Source: Verrucomicrobiota bacterium (lineage in GTDB: Bacteria; Verrucomicrobiota; Verrucomicrobiia; Chthoniobacterales; Terrimicrobiaceae). Taken from it: 64,000 nucleotides of DNA. This document shows positions 48,513 through 58,598 of this stretch, in pieces (positions within the stretch are counted from its first letter, which is position 1; every line of letters starts with the position of its first letter). The notes beneath the pieces were generated by a model that did no database searches, had not been told where the DNA came from, and worked only from the letters and a program-made list of their open reading frames with translations. Position numbers and translations under genes: made by a program. Where the stretch lies: contig JAPLTF010000027.1 in assembly GCA_026398275.1 (NCBI GenBank), positions 1 to 64,000 of the forward strand. Direction: 5' to 3'.

Positions 48513-49963
48513 AAACCTCTCCGCTGGCTTCCGATCCCCGGACGATCGTTCTTTTTGGAATTCCCTTCCACGATCTGACGATGTCCGAAACGCTGGAGTG
48601 GATCGATCGCCTGATCGCGCAGCGCCGTCCATCCTACCTCGTCACCGCGAATCTCGATTTTGCCGCGCAGGCCAGCGAGGATGTCGAGCTGCAGCGGATC
48701 CTGGTCGAGGCCGAGCTCGTTCTCTGCGACGGGACCCCTCTGGTGTGGGCCTCGCGGCTCACGGGGAAGCCGCTCCGCGAGCGGGTGGCCGGTTCGGATC
48801 TCGTGCCCCGCCTTGCGGAGCATTCGGAAAAAATGGGCTATCGGATATTCCTCCTGGGAGGCGAAATCTCGAGCCTTGAGGGCGCAGCAAAAAACCTGCA
48901 GGCCCGGTATCCGGCCCTGCCTGCGGTCGGCTATTTTTCGCCGCCATTCGCGCCCCTGCACGAGTTCGACAACCAGCAAATTCTCCAGGAAATTCAAAAG
49001 GCCAGGCCGGACATCCTGCTCGTTGCCTTCGGATGTCCGAAGCAGGAAAAATGGATCTACATGCACTACCGGAAGCTCGGGGTGCCGTGCTGCATCGGAG
49101 TGGGTGCCACCATCGATTTTCTGGCGGGGAAGGTTTCCCGGGCTCCGGCCTGGGTGGCGAAGACCGGGCTGGAGTGGATTTATCGGATGCTTCAGGAGCC
49201 GAGGCGACTGGCCGGACGGTATTTGAAGGACGTGTTTTTTTTGCTGAGGCAGAGCTTCCGCGAGAGCCGGGCCATTGCCGCCGGGGGGGGCGGCACCCCT
49301 GCGGATTCGGAGCCGGGTCCCACGGGCTCCGCCGACGGGCTGGAGATCATCAGCTGGAGCGGCGCCCTGACCGCCGGCCATGTGCAGGAGTTTGCCATGC
49401 CCTCGCTCGACAGATCTTTCGTCATCGATCTTTCGCGGGTCACGAAGGTGGACAGCCGCGGGCTCGGGGTCATGCTGCGGTTGATCCGAAAAGCCTGGGC
49501 CGGGGATGTGGCGGGATGCTTCATCGCCCCGTCCCACGCCGTGCGGCTTGTGGTCGAGGTCACGCGCCTGGACAGAATCCTGCCCATTGCCGCCACCATG
49601 GCGGAGGCCAAACTCCACATCGCCAAGGATGCTGCCGCAGTCCGCCTGCGTCCCGTGGCTGAGGAAGGCAGCGGGGTGCTGATCTTCACCCTGCCCTCAC
49701 GCATCTCGGCCGAGGTCGCAGAGACTTTCGGGCAGGCTGTCCGGACGGAGTGGGAGGGCAGGCCCGCGCTGCGGGAAATGGCGCTGGATTTCGGAGAAAC
49801 AAATTTCATCGACAGCTCCGGCCTGGGGTTTCTGATCCGCTGCCACCGCATGGTCGGCCAGCGCGAGGGAAGCAGCCTGCGCCTGCTGAATCTGCGCGAG
49901 AACGTTCTCAACGTCATCAAGGTTGCCAAACTCGAAGGTCTCCTCCTCTCCGGGGAAAGGTAG
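48509..49963 (+). CDS. WecG/TagA/CpsF-type glycosyltransferase fused to two STAS-like domains
   Basis: YLVTANLDFAAQA...VLCDGTPLVWASRLTG...ILLVAFGCPKQEKWIYMH; then SFVIDLSRVTKVDSRGLGVMLRL and EMALDFGETNFIDSSGLGFLIRCHR. Confidence 0.85.
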   Translation: MKTSPLASDPRTIVLFGIPFHDLTMSETLEWIDRLIAQRRPSYLVTANLDFAAQASEDVELQRILVEAELVLCDGTPLVWASRLTGKPLRERVAGSDLVPRLAEHSEKMGYRIFLLGGEISSLEGAAKNLQARYPALPAVGYFSPPFAPLHEFDNQQILQEIQKARPDILLVAFGCPKQEKWIYMHYRKLGVPCCIGVGATIDFLAGKVSRAPAWVAKTGLEWIYRMLQEPRRLAGRYLKDVFFLLRQSFRESRAIAAGGGGTPADSEPGPTGSADGLEIISWSGALTAGHVQEFAMPSLDRSFVIDLSRVTKVDSRGLGVMLRLIRKAWAGDVAGCFIAPSHAVRLVVEVTRLDRILPIAATMAEAKLHIAKDAAAVRLRPVAEEGSGVLIFTLPSRISAEVAETFGQAVRTEWEGRPALREMALDFGETNFIDSSGLGFLIRCHRMVGQREGSSLRLLNLRENVLNVIKVAKLEGLLLSGER

Positions 49964-49980
49964 AGAGGTCCCTGCCGGAA

Positions 49981-50042
49981 TGGAGGGACGACCGCCGTGT
50001 CGCCCCTTGAATAAGTGGGACCGGACAGCGCCCGTCCCTCCA
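49981..50042. repeat. REP/BIME-like inverted pair TGGAGGGACG...CGTCCCTCCA
   Basis: 10-bp exact inverted ends around 42 bp, intergenic. Confidence 0.65.
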
Positions 50043-50176
50043 GGAATCCGGAAGCGTATGCCTGCAAACGCCCCCCGATTGCAGTGGGCGATTCCTTCCG
50101 CAGGAAAATATTTATATTTTTTTATTGCGCGTCCATTTCGAATGATGTATGCATCTGGTTGTATTCACTAAATACT

Positions 50177-51034
50177 AGTATGAAACACAAACAAAACACA
50201 AATTCTACATCATATAAAAACAACTGGTTGTTCATTGGTTTATTGGCAGCAACTGTCTCGCAGGGCTTTGGATCTTCGATGGTGACGGTCGCGGAGAATC
50301 CCAACGATTTCACATCGAGCCTTTCGGGCACGTCGCTCTATGATTTCAATTCCCTGAAGACCGGGGTGACAAAAAATGCGGTCTGGGAAGGGGTGGGGAC
50401 CTTCGACCAGCTTTACGTAATTCCCGCCAATCAATATGGCGGGGCTCCGAGCGCCAAGCAACCGAAGGGCTCAAACTATTCCGTGCAGGGGATCGGGAGC
50501 CCGGTGAAATCGACGACGCTGACATTGGACACTCCGAGCTCGTATTTTGGATTCTATTGGTCGGCCGGGGATGCCTCGAACATGCTGCAATTCTACAAGG
50601 GGAAAGAGCTGGTGGCGCAGTTCACGACGAAAAGCCTGCTCGGCAACCTGCCCGGCGAATACTACGGCAATCCGCTCAACCGGGGCGCCAACAAGGGCGA
50701 GCCCTACGCGTTCATCAACTTCTACGGGGACATCTCGACGTCGTGGGACACGATTGTGATGACGAATGCGAGCTCGTCGGGTTTTGAGTCCGACAACTAC
50801 ACGTCGCGGGCCCAGGCCTGGACGGCCGCGAAGGATGGAGCGATCACCGGAAGGCCGGTTGTCGTGGTTGACGGTGCCAAGATGACAGCGGTCACATCGG
50901 TTCCCGAGAAGTGGGCGTTTTCCGCAAAGGCCCCTGCGGCACCGGCTCCTCCGCTCTATGCGTTGCTGGCGTTCGCGGTCGTTGTGGGAGTGCGCGGGTG
51001 GTTGGGACGCAAGTCGTCTCCCGCGATCGGGTGA
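50177..51034 (+). CDS. Secreted surface protein with atypical C-terminal sorting signal
   Basis: C-term VPEKWAFSAKAPAAPAPPLYALLAFAVVVGVRGWLGRKSS (motif-TM-basic); adjacent to exosortase. Confidence 0.7.
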   Translation, partial: SMKHKQNTNSTSYKNNWLFIGLLAATVSQGFGSSMVTVAENPNDFTSSLSGTSLYDFNSLKTGVTKNAVWEGVGTFDQLYVIPANQYGGAPSAKQPKGSNYSVQGIGSPVKSTTLTLDTPSSYFGFYWSAGDASNMLQFYKGKELVAQFTTKSLLGNLPGEYYGNPLNRGANKGEPYAFINFYGDISTSWDTIVMTNASSSGFESDNYTSRAQAWTAAKDGAITGRPVVVVDGAKMTAVTSVPEKWAFSAKAPAAPAPPLYALLAFAVVVGVRGWLGRKSSPAIG

Positions 51035-51108
51035 GGGCAGGCATTGGCAGGCGTGCTGAATATCCGTGACCATCCCTGTCCATCTGTGGTTTAACTGGCA
51101 TTGACAAA

Positions 51109-52518
51109 ATGCCTACTTCCCCGGGATTAAGTGGTTGGAAACGGATTCTGCCGCTCGCGCTTGTTGCCCTGCTGGCCCAGCTTTCGCAGGCCAAGGATCT
51201 TTTCGGGGATCTGACGCGGCCGATCGTCCTCTTCCTGCTGAACGCGGTGGGAGTGGCTGCGGCAGACAGCGGAGCGTTTCTGTCCATCGGGCGTTTGGAG
51301 GTGCCGTGGAGCCGAGACTGCGCCGGGCTCAACCTGCTGATCATCCTTCTCGCGGTGGCGGTCTGGGTCAACCGCAACGAGTCCCCCGGGCCCGCCTACT
51401 GGGTCCGGCTCGCGCTCATGATTCCCGCGGCGCTTGTGGCGAACATCGCGCGGATTTTCACAATCATCGCCTACCGGCATTTTCTGTATCCGGCCATCGA
51501 AACCCCGCAGCTGCACTATTTTTTCGGGCTGCTCTGGCTGGTGCCGTTCGCGATCCTGGCGATGCCGAAAGAGTCACGCCCGCGCCCGGCCCTGATTTTC
51601 GAGCTTCTGCACACGGCATCCGTTGTCGCGCTCCTCTCGCCGATGGTCGACGGGCCGGGAGGGATCGGGCTGTCCATCGCGGTGGTGTTCAACCTCGCGC
51701 ACTGCCGTCTGCCCGGAAGGGTGTCGGTGATGCGCGTGGCGGCATTTGCCGCGTGGCTCCTGGCCGCGGCAGGCATCATCTGGGTCGGCGTCGAGTCGTT
51801 CTGGATGCCATGGCTGCTGGTTTGCCCGCTCCTTGCGGACCCGGCCTGGGTGCTCCGGCCAACCGGCGGCCTGCTGATTCTTGCGACGCATCCGATGTTC
51901 GCATTGATTCCCGGCGGCGAGGCGGTGACATGGATCGCGATCGGTCTGGCGACGTGGAAAATGTTCCATCAGGTCCCGCAGCCCGTCGATTCCGGGATCG
52001 TGGAGGCCCTCCATGGAAGCGTCGTGGCCTGCATGGGCGCGGGGATCCTGGCATTTGTCCTGCCCTTTCTTTCTTCGAGCTTTGCGGGGGAGGGGAGCGG
52101 GAAGCTTCTGCCGCCGGACTGGGTGGAGAAAAAGGAAATCCCCGGATCCGGATTCCAGATCCAGCTTCCCGGTCAGGGAGACGACGTCGGGCTTTTTTGG
52201 TATATGCCGAGCGGGCGGCAGCGCCACCACACGCTGAAGATCTGCATGAAATACCGCGGCATCGATCTCCATCCCAGCGGGGAGGATGCGAACGTCATGA
52301 CCGATGGCGAGCTTTGGATGAGGGAATTTTTTATCCAGGACGGACGGCTTCTGGACTCGCATCTCGACTATGTCAAGAGCACGCTCGGGCCCGGAAAATC
52401 CCCCGGTGTTCATCTCATTTTTGTGGCGATGAAGAACTCGATGGGCGCGAAGCAATTTGATGCGACGGCCCAAAAGCTGGCCAACCAGGTGAGCCCCCGG
52501 CCGGCTGAGACCCGCTGA
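51109..52518 (+). CDS. Exosortase-family transpeptidase with extended C-terminal domain
   Basis: VPWSRDCAGLNLLIILLAVAVWV (Cys), VANIARIFTIIAYRH (Arg), LHYFFGLLWLVPFAIL (His). Confidence 0.85.
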   Translation: MPTSPGLSGWKRILPLALVALLAQLSQAKDLFGDLTRPIVLFLLNAVGVAAADSGAFLSIGRLEVPWSRDCAGLNLLIILLAVAVWVNRNESPGPAYWVRLALMIPAALVANIARIFTIIAYRHFLYPAIETPQLHYFFGLLWLVPFAILAMPKESRPRPALIFELLHTASVVALLSPMVDGPGGIGLSIAVVFNLAHCRLPGRVSVMRVAAFAAWLLAAAGIIWVGVESFWMPWLLVCPLLADPAWVLRPTGGLLILATHPMFALIPGGEAVTWIAIGLATWKMFHQVPQPVDSGIVEALHGSVVACMGAGILAFVLPFLSSSFAGEGSGKLLPPDWVEKKEIPGSGFQIQLPGQGDDVGLFWYMPSGRQRHHTLKICMKYRGIDLHPSGEDANVMTDGELWMREFFIQDGRLLDSHLDYVKSTLGPGKSPGVHLIFVAMKNSMGAKQFDATAQKLANQVSPRPAETR

Positions 52519-52545
52519 GCTCGCTCCCGCGAGGAGCGCCTTTTT

Positions 52546-54867
52546 TCAAATCCACCCGAGGCCGAAAAGCTGGACGGTGATTCCGCCGCGCGAGGGCTTG
52601 AGGGCTGCGGATTCGATGGCCGGCTCCTGAAGCGAGGCGGTGAGGCTGGCGGACTCGGCGGCAAAGTCGCTCTCGAGTTTGGCCCGCTCGGTCTGGAGGC
52701 TTTCGACAGATCCCTCCGCTTGCGCGACGTCCGCGCCTTCGCGCATCGCGCGGCTGGCCCCGCGTGCGGCGGTTCCCGCCTTGCTGATCGTCGAGGCGCT
52801 GAGCGCTTTGCGGCCGAAAAGGGCGCCGAGGATCGTGGTGCCCACGGAGATCGCGGTCTGCATGTTGGCGTTCCGCGCCTGATCCTTTTGTTTTTGCACG
52901 GTGACCTCGGCGCGGGCGATCCGGGCGTCGATCGCAGCGAGCTTCGGCGCGAATTTCGTCCGCAGGCCGGAGACTTTTTCATCGCGAAATTCCCGCTGGG
53001 CGAGCGAGGCGCGCGCGGTGAAGTCCGCCCGCGATTCGCCGGGCGTGGAGCTCAGCGAAAGCGCCGGGCATTTCAGCAGCTCGCATTTCTGGTTGTCCGC
53101 CACCCAGCGCACAAAGTCCTTCTCCCAGGCCGGAAAGTTTTTTGCCACCGAGGCCGCAGCCGGCAGCTCAGCGAATGCCGCATCGGCAGGGGCTGCGGTG
53201 ACGAAATCCCCGGGGCTCGCATCCGGGTTTTCAGCGCCCGCCCAATCCACGCCGCCCAATCCGGCCGGGAACTCTGCGGCGAGAATAATATCGCGGATCT
53301 CCTCGACGCCGGATTTGGCATCGGCGAAGCGGACCTTGGCCGCGCCGACAAGCCTCGGGCGGAGCGTGCCGTCGGAGGGGAGGAAAAACTGTTTGATCCC
53401 GGGCGGCAGGGCGGGGAGGTTGCCTCCGGAGGGAGTGGCAGCCTGGGACACAGCGGGAGCCGCCTGCCTGCCGGCCATGAGGGTTTTGATCTGGTCGCGC
53501 GTGAGCGGCCCGCGGAGGTAGCTCATGACCCAGCGGGATTCGAAGACGACCGGCGCGTCTTCGTGGACGTTGTTCAGCAGGAATTTCCGGCTCCCGAGTC
53601 CGGCGAGCAGCTTTTCGAGTTCGGGCTTGGAAAGTTTTGACGAGCTGCCCATGAGCCCCTCGATCACGCGGGCCTTGTCGCGCTCGGTCTGCAGGCGTCC
53701 GATGAACCACGTGCCGGTATTTGCGAGCGCCTTGTAGTCGAGATCCACCGGGTTCTGCGTGGCGAGGACGACTCCGACGCCGAATGCCCGCGCCTGCTTG
53801 AGGAGGGTCAGCATCGGAAGCTTGGACGGGGGGTTCGCGACCGGCGGCAGGTATCCGAAAATCTCGTCCATGTAGACGATGGCCCGCAGGCTTGTGGTCC
53901 CGCTCTGCCGGCGCATCCAGGAGACGACCTCGTTGAGGAGCAGCGAAACAAAAAACATCCGCTGCGCATCGTCGAGGTGCGCGATCGAGAAGATCGCGTG
54001 TCGCGGGCGTCCGTCCTCGGTGCGGAGGAATTTTGCGATGTCGAGCTGCTCGCCCGTGTTCCAGGCCGCGAACCCGGGCGATGCCAGAAGCGTGTTCAGG
54101 GCGAGCACCATCGAAAACCGTTCCTTGGCCGGATAAAATGACTCGATGTCGAGAACCCCGATTTTTTCGAACGGCGGCTGCTGGATCTTTGTGATGATCG
54201 CGCCGAGATCGAGGTCGTGGCCGGCCTTCCACTCGTGTGTGAAGATCGCTCCCAGGAATGCGCCCTCGCGGCTTTTTGCGGGGTCGGCCGTGATGCCGAG
54301 CAGCCCCAGCAACCCGGCGACAGCCGTCTGCACGCGCTCGCCGAGCGCCTCGTCATCCGGCTGGTCCGCGGGAGCGTGGAATGCGTCCACCAGATTCACC
54401 GGCAGGCCGGACGTGCTGCCCGGCGTGTAGATGGCGAAGTCGGCCTTCGCCTTCATGGCACGGATCCGCTCGCCATCCTGCCCCCAGGAGGCGAGGCCAT
54501 CGGTCCAGATCTTCGCCTGCTGGGCCGCCCATTCTTCCGGGCCCACCCCCTTGCGCGCGGCATCGTCCTCCACGATCCACGGCCGGAAATCCTGCGGCTG
54601 CAGATCCGGGAACGTGAGCAGCAGGTTTCCGAGGTCGCCCTTCGGATCAATGATGATCGCCGGCACGCCATCCATCGCGGCCTCCTCGAGAAGCGCGAGG
54701 CAGAGCCCGGTTTTTCCGCTGCCGGTCATGCCGACGCAGACCGCGTGGGTGACCAGATCGCGTGAGTCGTAGAGGAGCGGTTCCTCGGGATCCCCTTCCA
54801 CCGGCTTCCCGAGGTAGAACGCGCCGAGCTTTTCGAAGTCAGATGTAGCTGGAGGCATGGCCGGCAT
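52546..54867 (-). CDS. HerA/DUF853-like ATPase
   Basis: HAVCVGMTGSGKTGLCLALLEEAA, AIIIDPKGDLGNLL, RAIVYMDEIFGYLPP, VLATQNPVDLDYKAL. Confidence 0.9.
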   Translation of the reverse strand: MPAMPPATSDFEKLGAFYLGKPVEGDPEEPLLYDSRDLVTHAVCVGMTGSGKTGLCLALLEEAAMDGVPAIIIDPKGDLGNLLLTFPDLQPQDFRPWIVEDDAARKGVGPEEWAAQQAKIWTDGLASWGQDGERIRAMKAKADFAIYTPGSTSGLPVNLVDAFHAPADQPDDEALGERVQTAVAGLLGLLGITADPAKSREGAFLGAIFTHEWKAGHDLDLGAIITKIQQPPFEKIGVLDIESFYPAKERFSMVLALNTLLASPGFAAWNTGEQLDIAKFLRTEDGRPRHAIFSIAHLDDAQRMFFVSLLLNEVVSWMRRQSGTTSLRAIVYMDEIFGYLPPVANPPSKLPMLTLLKQARAFGVGVVLATQNPVDLDYKALANTGTWFIGRLQTERDKARVIEGLMGSSSKLSKPELEKLLAGLGSRKFLLNNVHEDAPVVFESRWVMSYLRGPLTRDQIKTLMAGRQAAPAVSQAATPSGGNLPALPPGIKQFFLPSDGTLRPRLVGAAKVRFADAKSGVEEIRDIILAAEFPAGLGGVDWAGAENPDASPGDFVTAAPADAAFAELPAAASVAKNFPAWEKDFVRWVADNQKCELLKCPALSLSSTPGESRADFTARASLAQREFRDEKVSGLRTKFAPKLAAIDARIARAEVTVQKQKDQARNANMQTAISVGTTILGALFGRKALSASTISKAGTAARGASRAMREGADVAQAEGSVESLQTERAKLESDFAAESASLTASLQEPAIESAALKPSRGGITVQLFGLGWI

Positions 54868-54940
54868 GCTTGCGAAATTTCCCGCCCTCTTCCAGCCGAA
54901 TGTGCTTGAACTTCTCCCGGCAGTGCGAATCTTGATCCCC

Positions 54941-55642
54941 ATGTTGCGCTATCTTCTGCTGATTCTTCTGGCCGGGATTCTCACCGCCGGCGCCGCCGTC
55001 CAAAAGGAATACATCCTCGTCAGCGGCGGCCCGTCCCTGATCGAATGGGAAAAATACAAAGCCTCCCCGCACGACCGCTGGTGGGGGAACTTCATCCGGG
55101 CCGCCCGCGTTCGGATTGAGGAGATCCGGAAGAAGGAAGGCCCGGACGCGCTCATCACCTGGCTGGTCTACAAGCCCGGCTACGTCCGCCGCGCCGAGCG
55201 GCAGGACAAAACCGACCTCATCGGCAACATCCTGTCCGTCCGCGACAAATACCACGTCAACCTCGTCTGGATCACATCCGGCACCGACGTCATCAACTAC
55301 CTGAATGCCGGCCGCCCGCGCTCGGAGGTGAAGATCGCCGACTTTGAATTCTACGGCCACTCGAACCGCGCGTGCTTCATGTTCGACTACAGCAACGAGG
55401 TCGACAGCGGATCGAAGAGCTGGCTGCACGAGACCGAGCTCGCCCAGATCCACCGCGGGCTCTTCACCCGCGATGCCTTTGTCAAAAGCTGGAGCTGCCA
55501 CACCGGCGAAAGCATGAGCAAATTCTGGAAGGCCGCCACCGGGAAGCGGATGATCGGAGCCATCGGCAAAACCGACTACGCGAACGGCCACGAGCGCAAC
55601 TGGACCCCCGCCCTCAGCGAGGGCGCCCGCTGGGGCGGGTAA
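54941..55642 (+). CDS. Secreted hypothetical protein
   Basis: Signal peptide MLRYLLLILLAGILTAGAAVQ; ORF 233 aa. Confidence 0.65.
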   Translation: MLRYLLLILLAGILTAGAAVQKEYILVSGGPSLIEWEKYKASPHDRWWGNFIRAARVRIEEIRKKEGPDALITWLVYKPGYVRRAERQDKTDLIGNILSVRDKYHVNLVWITSGTDVINYLNAGRPRSEVKIADFEFYGHSNRACFMFDYSNEVDSGSKSWLHETELAQIHRGLFTRDAFVKSWSCHTGESMSKFWKAATGKRMIGAIGKTDYANGHERNWTPALSEGARWGG

Positions 55643-55875
55643 ACCGGAAGGCGGCTTTGATATTCTGTTTCCGTTTTTTTACGGAAATGATGTTGCTTGA
55701 GCAGTGGGTCTGCGTTGCATCGCCGGAAAAGATTGCCCGTGAAAAGCCCTGGCATTTTCGGAAGTTTCGCATTGGCCGGACTCCTCATCACCGCCAGCGC
55801 TCTTGCGTCCGACTACCTCCCGCTGGAGCTTGGTGGCAGCAACGCAGGATCCACCCTTAATCTCACGAAGGGTCG

Positions 55876-57336
55876 TCACTTCATTCGGCTGATCGCATTC
55901 CGGAACTCCGGGTAAACGAGAGGATTGGTGTTCGGATAGCCATCCGCAGATCTGCCGAGCAGGGTGGCATTAAATACCCCGTTCAGAACCCAAGGGGTGG
56001 CGGTGGGCACCAATTGATTATCCGACCACGGATATCGTGGGGCTTCTTCGATGCCGTAGGTCACCGCCAAAACCCCTTCGGCTTCGAAGGCGTTGATCAT
56101 CTCGCGAAACCAATTCCGAGGATACCACGATTGCGCGAGAAAGTAGCTGAGGAATTGGCTTTGTTGGACGGGTGTGCCTGTCGCAGCCTGGGCGGTGGTG
56201 TTGTTGAGGAATTGCCAGAGCGGCGGCAGCGTCGAGCCCAACGGGACCGGGTTGTTCATGTTGGCCTCAAAAAGCCGGATGATGGAAAACTCCGTCGAGA
56301 TGATTTGAAGCGGCAGAGCCCCCAAAGGCCGGAACTTTGTCTGGTCCTTGACATACTGGATATCGCTGCGGACTTCGGTGGTCGCGGCGACATGCTCGTG
56401 GAGGTCGATTCCGGCGACGCTCACGTTGTCCCGGGCCACCTCCAGAACAGCGGGGAGGATGACGTTGGCGGACGGAGGAGGATTGATGGGAGAGTTCAGC
56501 GCCCCGACGAAGATCTGAAAATCCCAGGTGTTTTGCACCCCGGCGACGGTTTTCGTGTTTTCTGCGGCCTTCAGGTCCACGAGCTGCTGGATCAGGGAGT
56601 TCAGATACAGCTTATACTTCCGCGCGGTGTCGGGGTCGCTGTTCGGCTGGATCTCGAACATCGGCTCGTTTCCTGTGACCAGGATATCAATCTCGTTCCC
56701 GCGATTGTTCGTGATCAGAAGATTTTCGATGGCCGTCACCATTTGATCGGCTTCCGCGAGGCCCGCAGGGGTCGAGACATCGGGGAACTGCCCCGCCGGA
56801 ACGGTTGCCCCTTTGGGATACGGATAGGAAAAATCGTGCTTGAGGCTGAGGATGATTTTGACCGGGGCTCCCCCGGCGATCACGGTCTTCGTATTGATGA
56901 GCTGGTCGAGAGCGGCGACGGCGAGCGCGTCGGCATCGCTGCTCACATTCGACGGCTCCTGGATGATGTTCCCCTCGACAACGCCGGTGATCGGATAGAG
57001 GGGCTGGCTCGGAGGAGGCTGGAGAATTGGCGCTCCAAAGACCCAAAAGTTTCTCGAGAGGTTCACGTAGGCGCGCACCCACCGCGCGCCGGATTTTGCG
57101 ACGACCGAGTTGTTGATATTCGCAATCTGCTCGTTGTAGCCGGCCCCGAGTTCGAGGTTCAATTTCGGACCAATCGGTCCGGGGGAGCCCTGCGCGGCGG
57201 CTGCCGGGGAGTCATTCTGCGAATGCTTGGGTTGGTGCTTGGATGCCTTCTTTTTTCCGTCCTCGTTGCAGCCGGAGAGAATCCCAACGGCCAGGATGCA
57301 AACAAGGACAAAAATAGAACCGGTTGAGCGTTTCAT
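55876..57336 (-). CDS. Lipoprotein, glycosidase-like secreted protein of unknown family
   Basis: Lipobox VGILSGCN; LVTGNEPMFEI and ISTEFSIIRLFEAN resemble (beta/alpha)8 hydrolase strand ends. Confidence 0.55.
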   Translation of the reverse strand: MKRSTGSIFVLVCILAVGILSGCNEDGKKKASKHQPKHSQNDSPAAAAQGSPGPIGPKLNLELGAGYNEQIANINNSVVAKSGARWVRAYVNLSRNFWVFGAPILQPPPSQPLYPITGVVEGNIIQEPSNVSSDADALAVAALDQLINTKTVIAGGAPVKIILSLKHDFSYPYPKGATVPAGQFPDVSTPAGLAEADQMVTAIENLLITNNRGNEIDILVTGNEPMFEIQPNSDPDTARKYKLYLNSLIQQLVDLKAAENTKTVAGVQNTWDFQIFVGALNSPINPPPSANVILPAVLEVARDNVSVAGIDLHEHVAATTEVRSDIQYVKDQTKFRPLGALPLQIISTEFSIIRLFEANMNNPVPLGSTLPPLWQFLNNTTAQAATGTPVQQSQFLSYFLAQSWYPRNWFREMINAFEAEGVLAVTYGIEEAPRYPWSDNQLVPTATPWVLNGVFNATLLGRSADGYPNTNPLVYPEFRNAISRMK

Positions 57337-57453
57337 AAATTCACGGAAGATTCTCCCCGCAGGCTCGCTGTCCCAATATCTTGACGCAAGTCAAAAGCAC
57401 AGGGGCCATGGGATGGGACGAGCAGCCCGCATTTTGATGCGCCCGACCGCTTT

Positions 57454-57822
57454 TTGCGTTGCGCACTTGCCCGCGCCGCGTGGGGTGTCAGATTGCCTGC
57501 TGTGACCGCACGTTCCATCCTGGTTTTACTGCCTGCATTCGCACTGCGATGTCCGGCCGCCGCCGAGGAGGTCAAATCCCTCGCCGGCTGCCAGCTTGTC
57601 CCCGCCGAGTGGTCGGACGGCGACAGCTTCCGCGTCCGGCTTCCGGATGGGACCGGGCAACCGGTCCGGATCTACGGGACCGATTTCATGGAGTGGCACG
57701 TCAATTCCGAAAGCGACCTCCTCCGCGTCAAGGGCATCAGTCCGAAAGCTCTCCAGGCGATGACTTCGAGTCTCCGCTTTACAAAGGCGCCCGCCAGCGG
57801 CGACTCTCGCGCAGCCAAATGA
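57454..57822 (+). CDS. Truncated staphylococcal-nuclease-like protein
   Basis: LAGCQLVPAEWSDGDSFRVRLPDGTGQPVRIYGTDFMEWH then short non-homologous tail; overlaps next gene. Confidence 0.5.
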   Translation: MRCALARAAWGVRLPAVTARSILVLLPAFALRCPAAAEEVKSLAGCQLVPAEWSDGDSFRVRLPDGTGQPVRIYGTDFMEWHVNSESDLLRVKGISPKALQAMTSSLRFTKAPASGDSRAAK

Positions 57823-58589
57823 TTGAACGCCTCGAACGATCCCTCTCCCGCTTCGCGATCCCCGGCCTGATCCGCTACGTCGTCGCGCTCAACGCGCTCG
57901 TCTTCATCCTCATCACGTTCGATCCGAACTTCGCGCAGTTCCTCGTGCTCGACCGCGCGGCCATCCTGCACGGCGAGGTCTGGCGTCTCGTGAGCTGGAT
58001 CTTCATCCCGACGACGCCGAGCTTTTTCTGGATCATCTTCTACCTGATGTTCACGTGGTGGCTCGGCGATCTTCTCGAGGGAAGCTGGGGGACGTTCCGG
58101 ATGAACGCCTACTATATCCTCGGCATGGTCCTCTGCATCGGGTCGGCCCTGATATTCGGCGCCTCGGAGGGAAATCTTTTTTTGAATCTTTCGCTCTTCC
58201 TCGCGGTGGCGACGCTTGCCCCGGATCTGGAGATCCTGCTGTTTCTGATCCTTCCGGTGAAGATCAAATGGGTCGCGCTGTTCAGCCTCATCTTTCCGGT
58301 GTTCGTTCTGATCTTCCAGCCGCTCGCTGAGAAGATGGTCGTCGTCATGTGCCTCGGCAACTACGTGATCTTTTTTGCCCCGGCGTATTTCAAGGGAACG
58401 CTGGCTTCCCACAAAACCCGTGAGCGCCGCCAGCGGTTCGAGGCGGCAAAGCTCCCTGCCGATGCCGCGCTGCACGCGTGTGCGGTCTGCCGGGCCACCG
58501 AGCGCACGCATCCGGACCTGGAGTTTCGCGTTTCCTCGGACGGAAACGAATATTGCACCGAGCACCTGCCGATCCGGCGGACTGCATGA
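57819..58589 (+). CDS. Rhomboid-like membrane protein
   Basis: LHGEVWRLVSWIFIP...FWIIFYLMFTWWLGDLLEGSWGTFRMNAYYILGM. Confidence 0.75.
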   Translation: MIERLERSLSRFAIPGLIRYVVALNALVFILITFDPNFAQFLVLDRAAILHGEVWRLVSWIFIPTTPSFFWIIFYLMFTWWLGDLLEGSWGTFRMNAYYILGMVLCIGSALIFGASEGNLFLNLSLFLAVATLAPDLEILLFLILPVKIKWVALFSLIFPVFVLIFQPLAEKMVVVMCLGNYVIFFAPAYFKGTLASHKTRERRQRFEAAKLPADAALHACAVCRATERTHPDLEFRVSSDGNEYCTEHLPIRRTA

Positions 58590-58598
58590 CCACCCCGC

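Noticed and set aside
56014-57327. 437-aa + strand ORF over the lipoprotein gene
   Set aside because: Shadow ORF; minus strand has signal peptide, lipobox and balanced composition.
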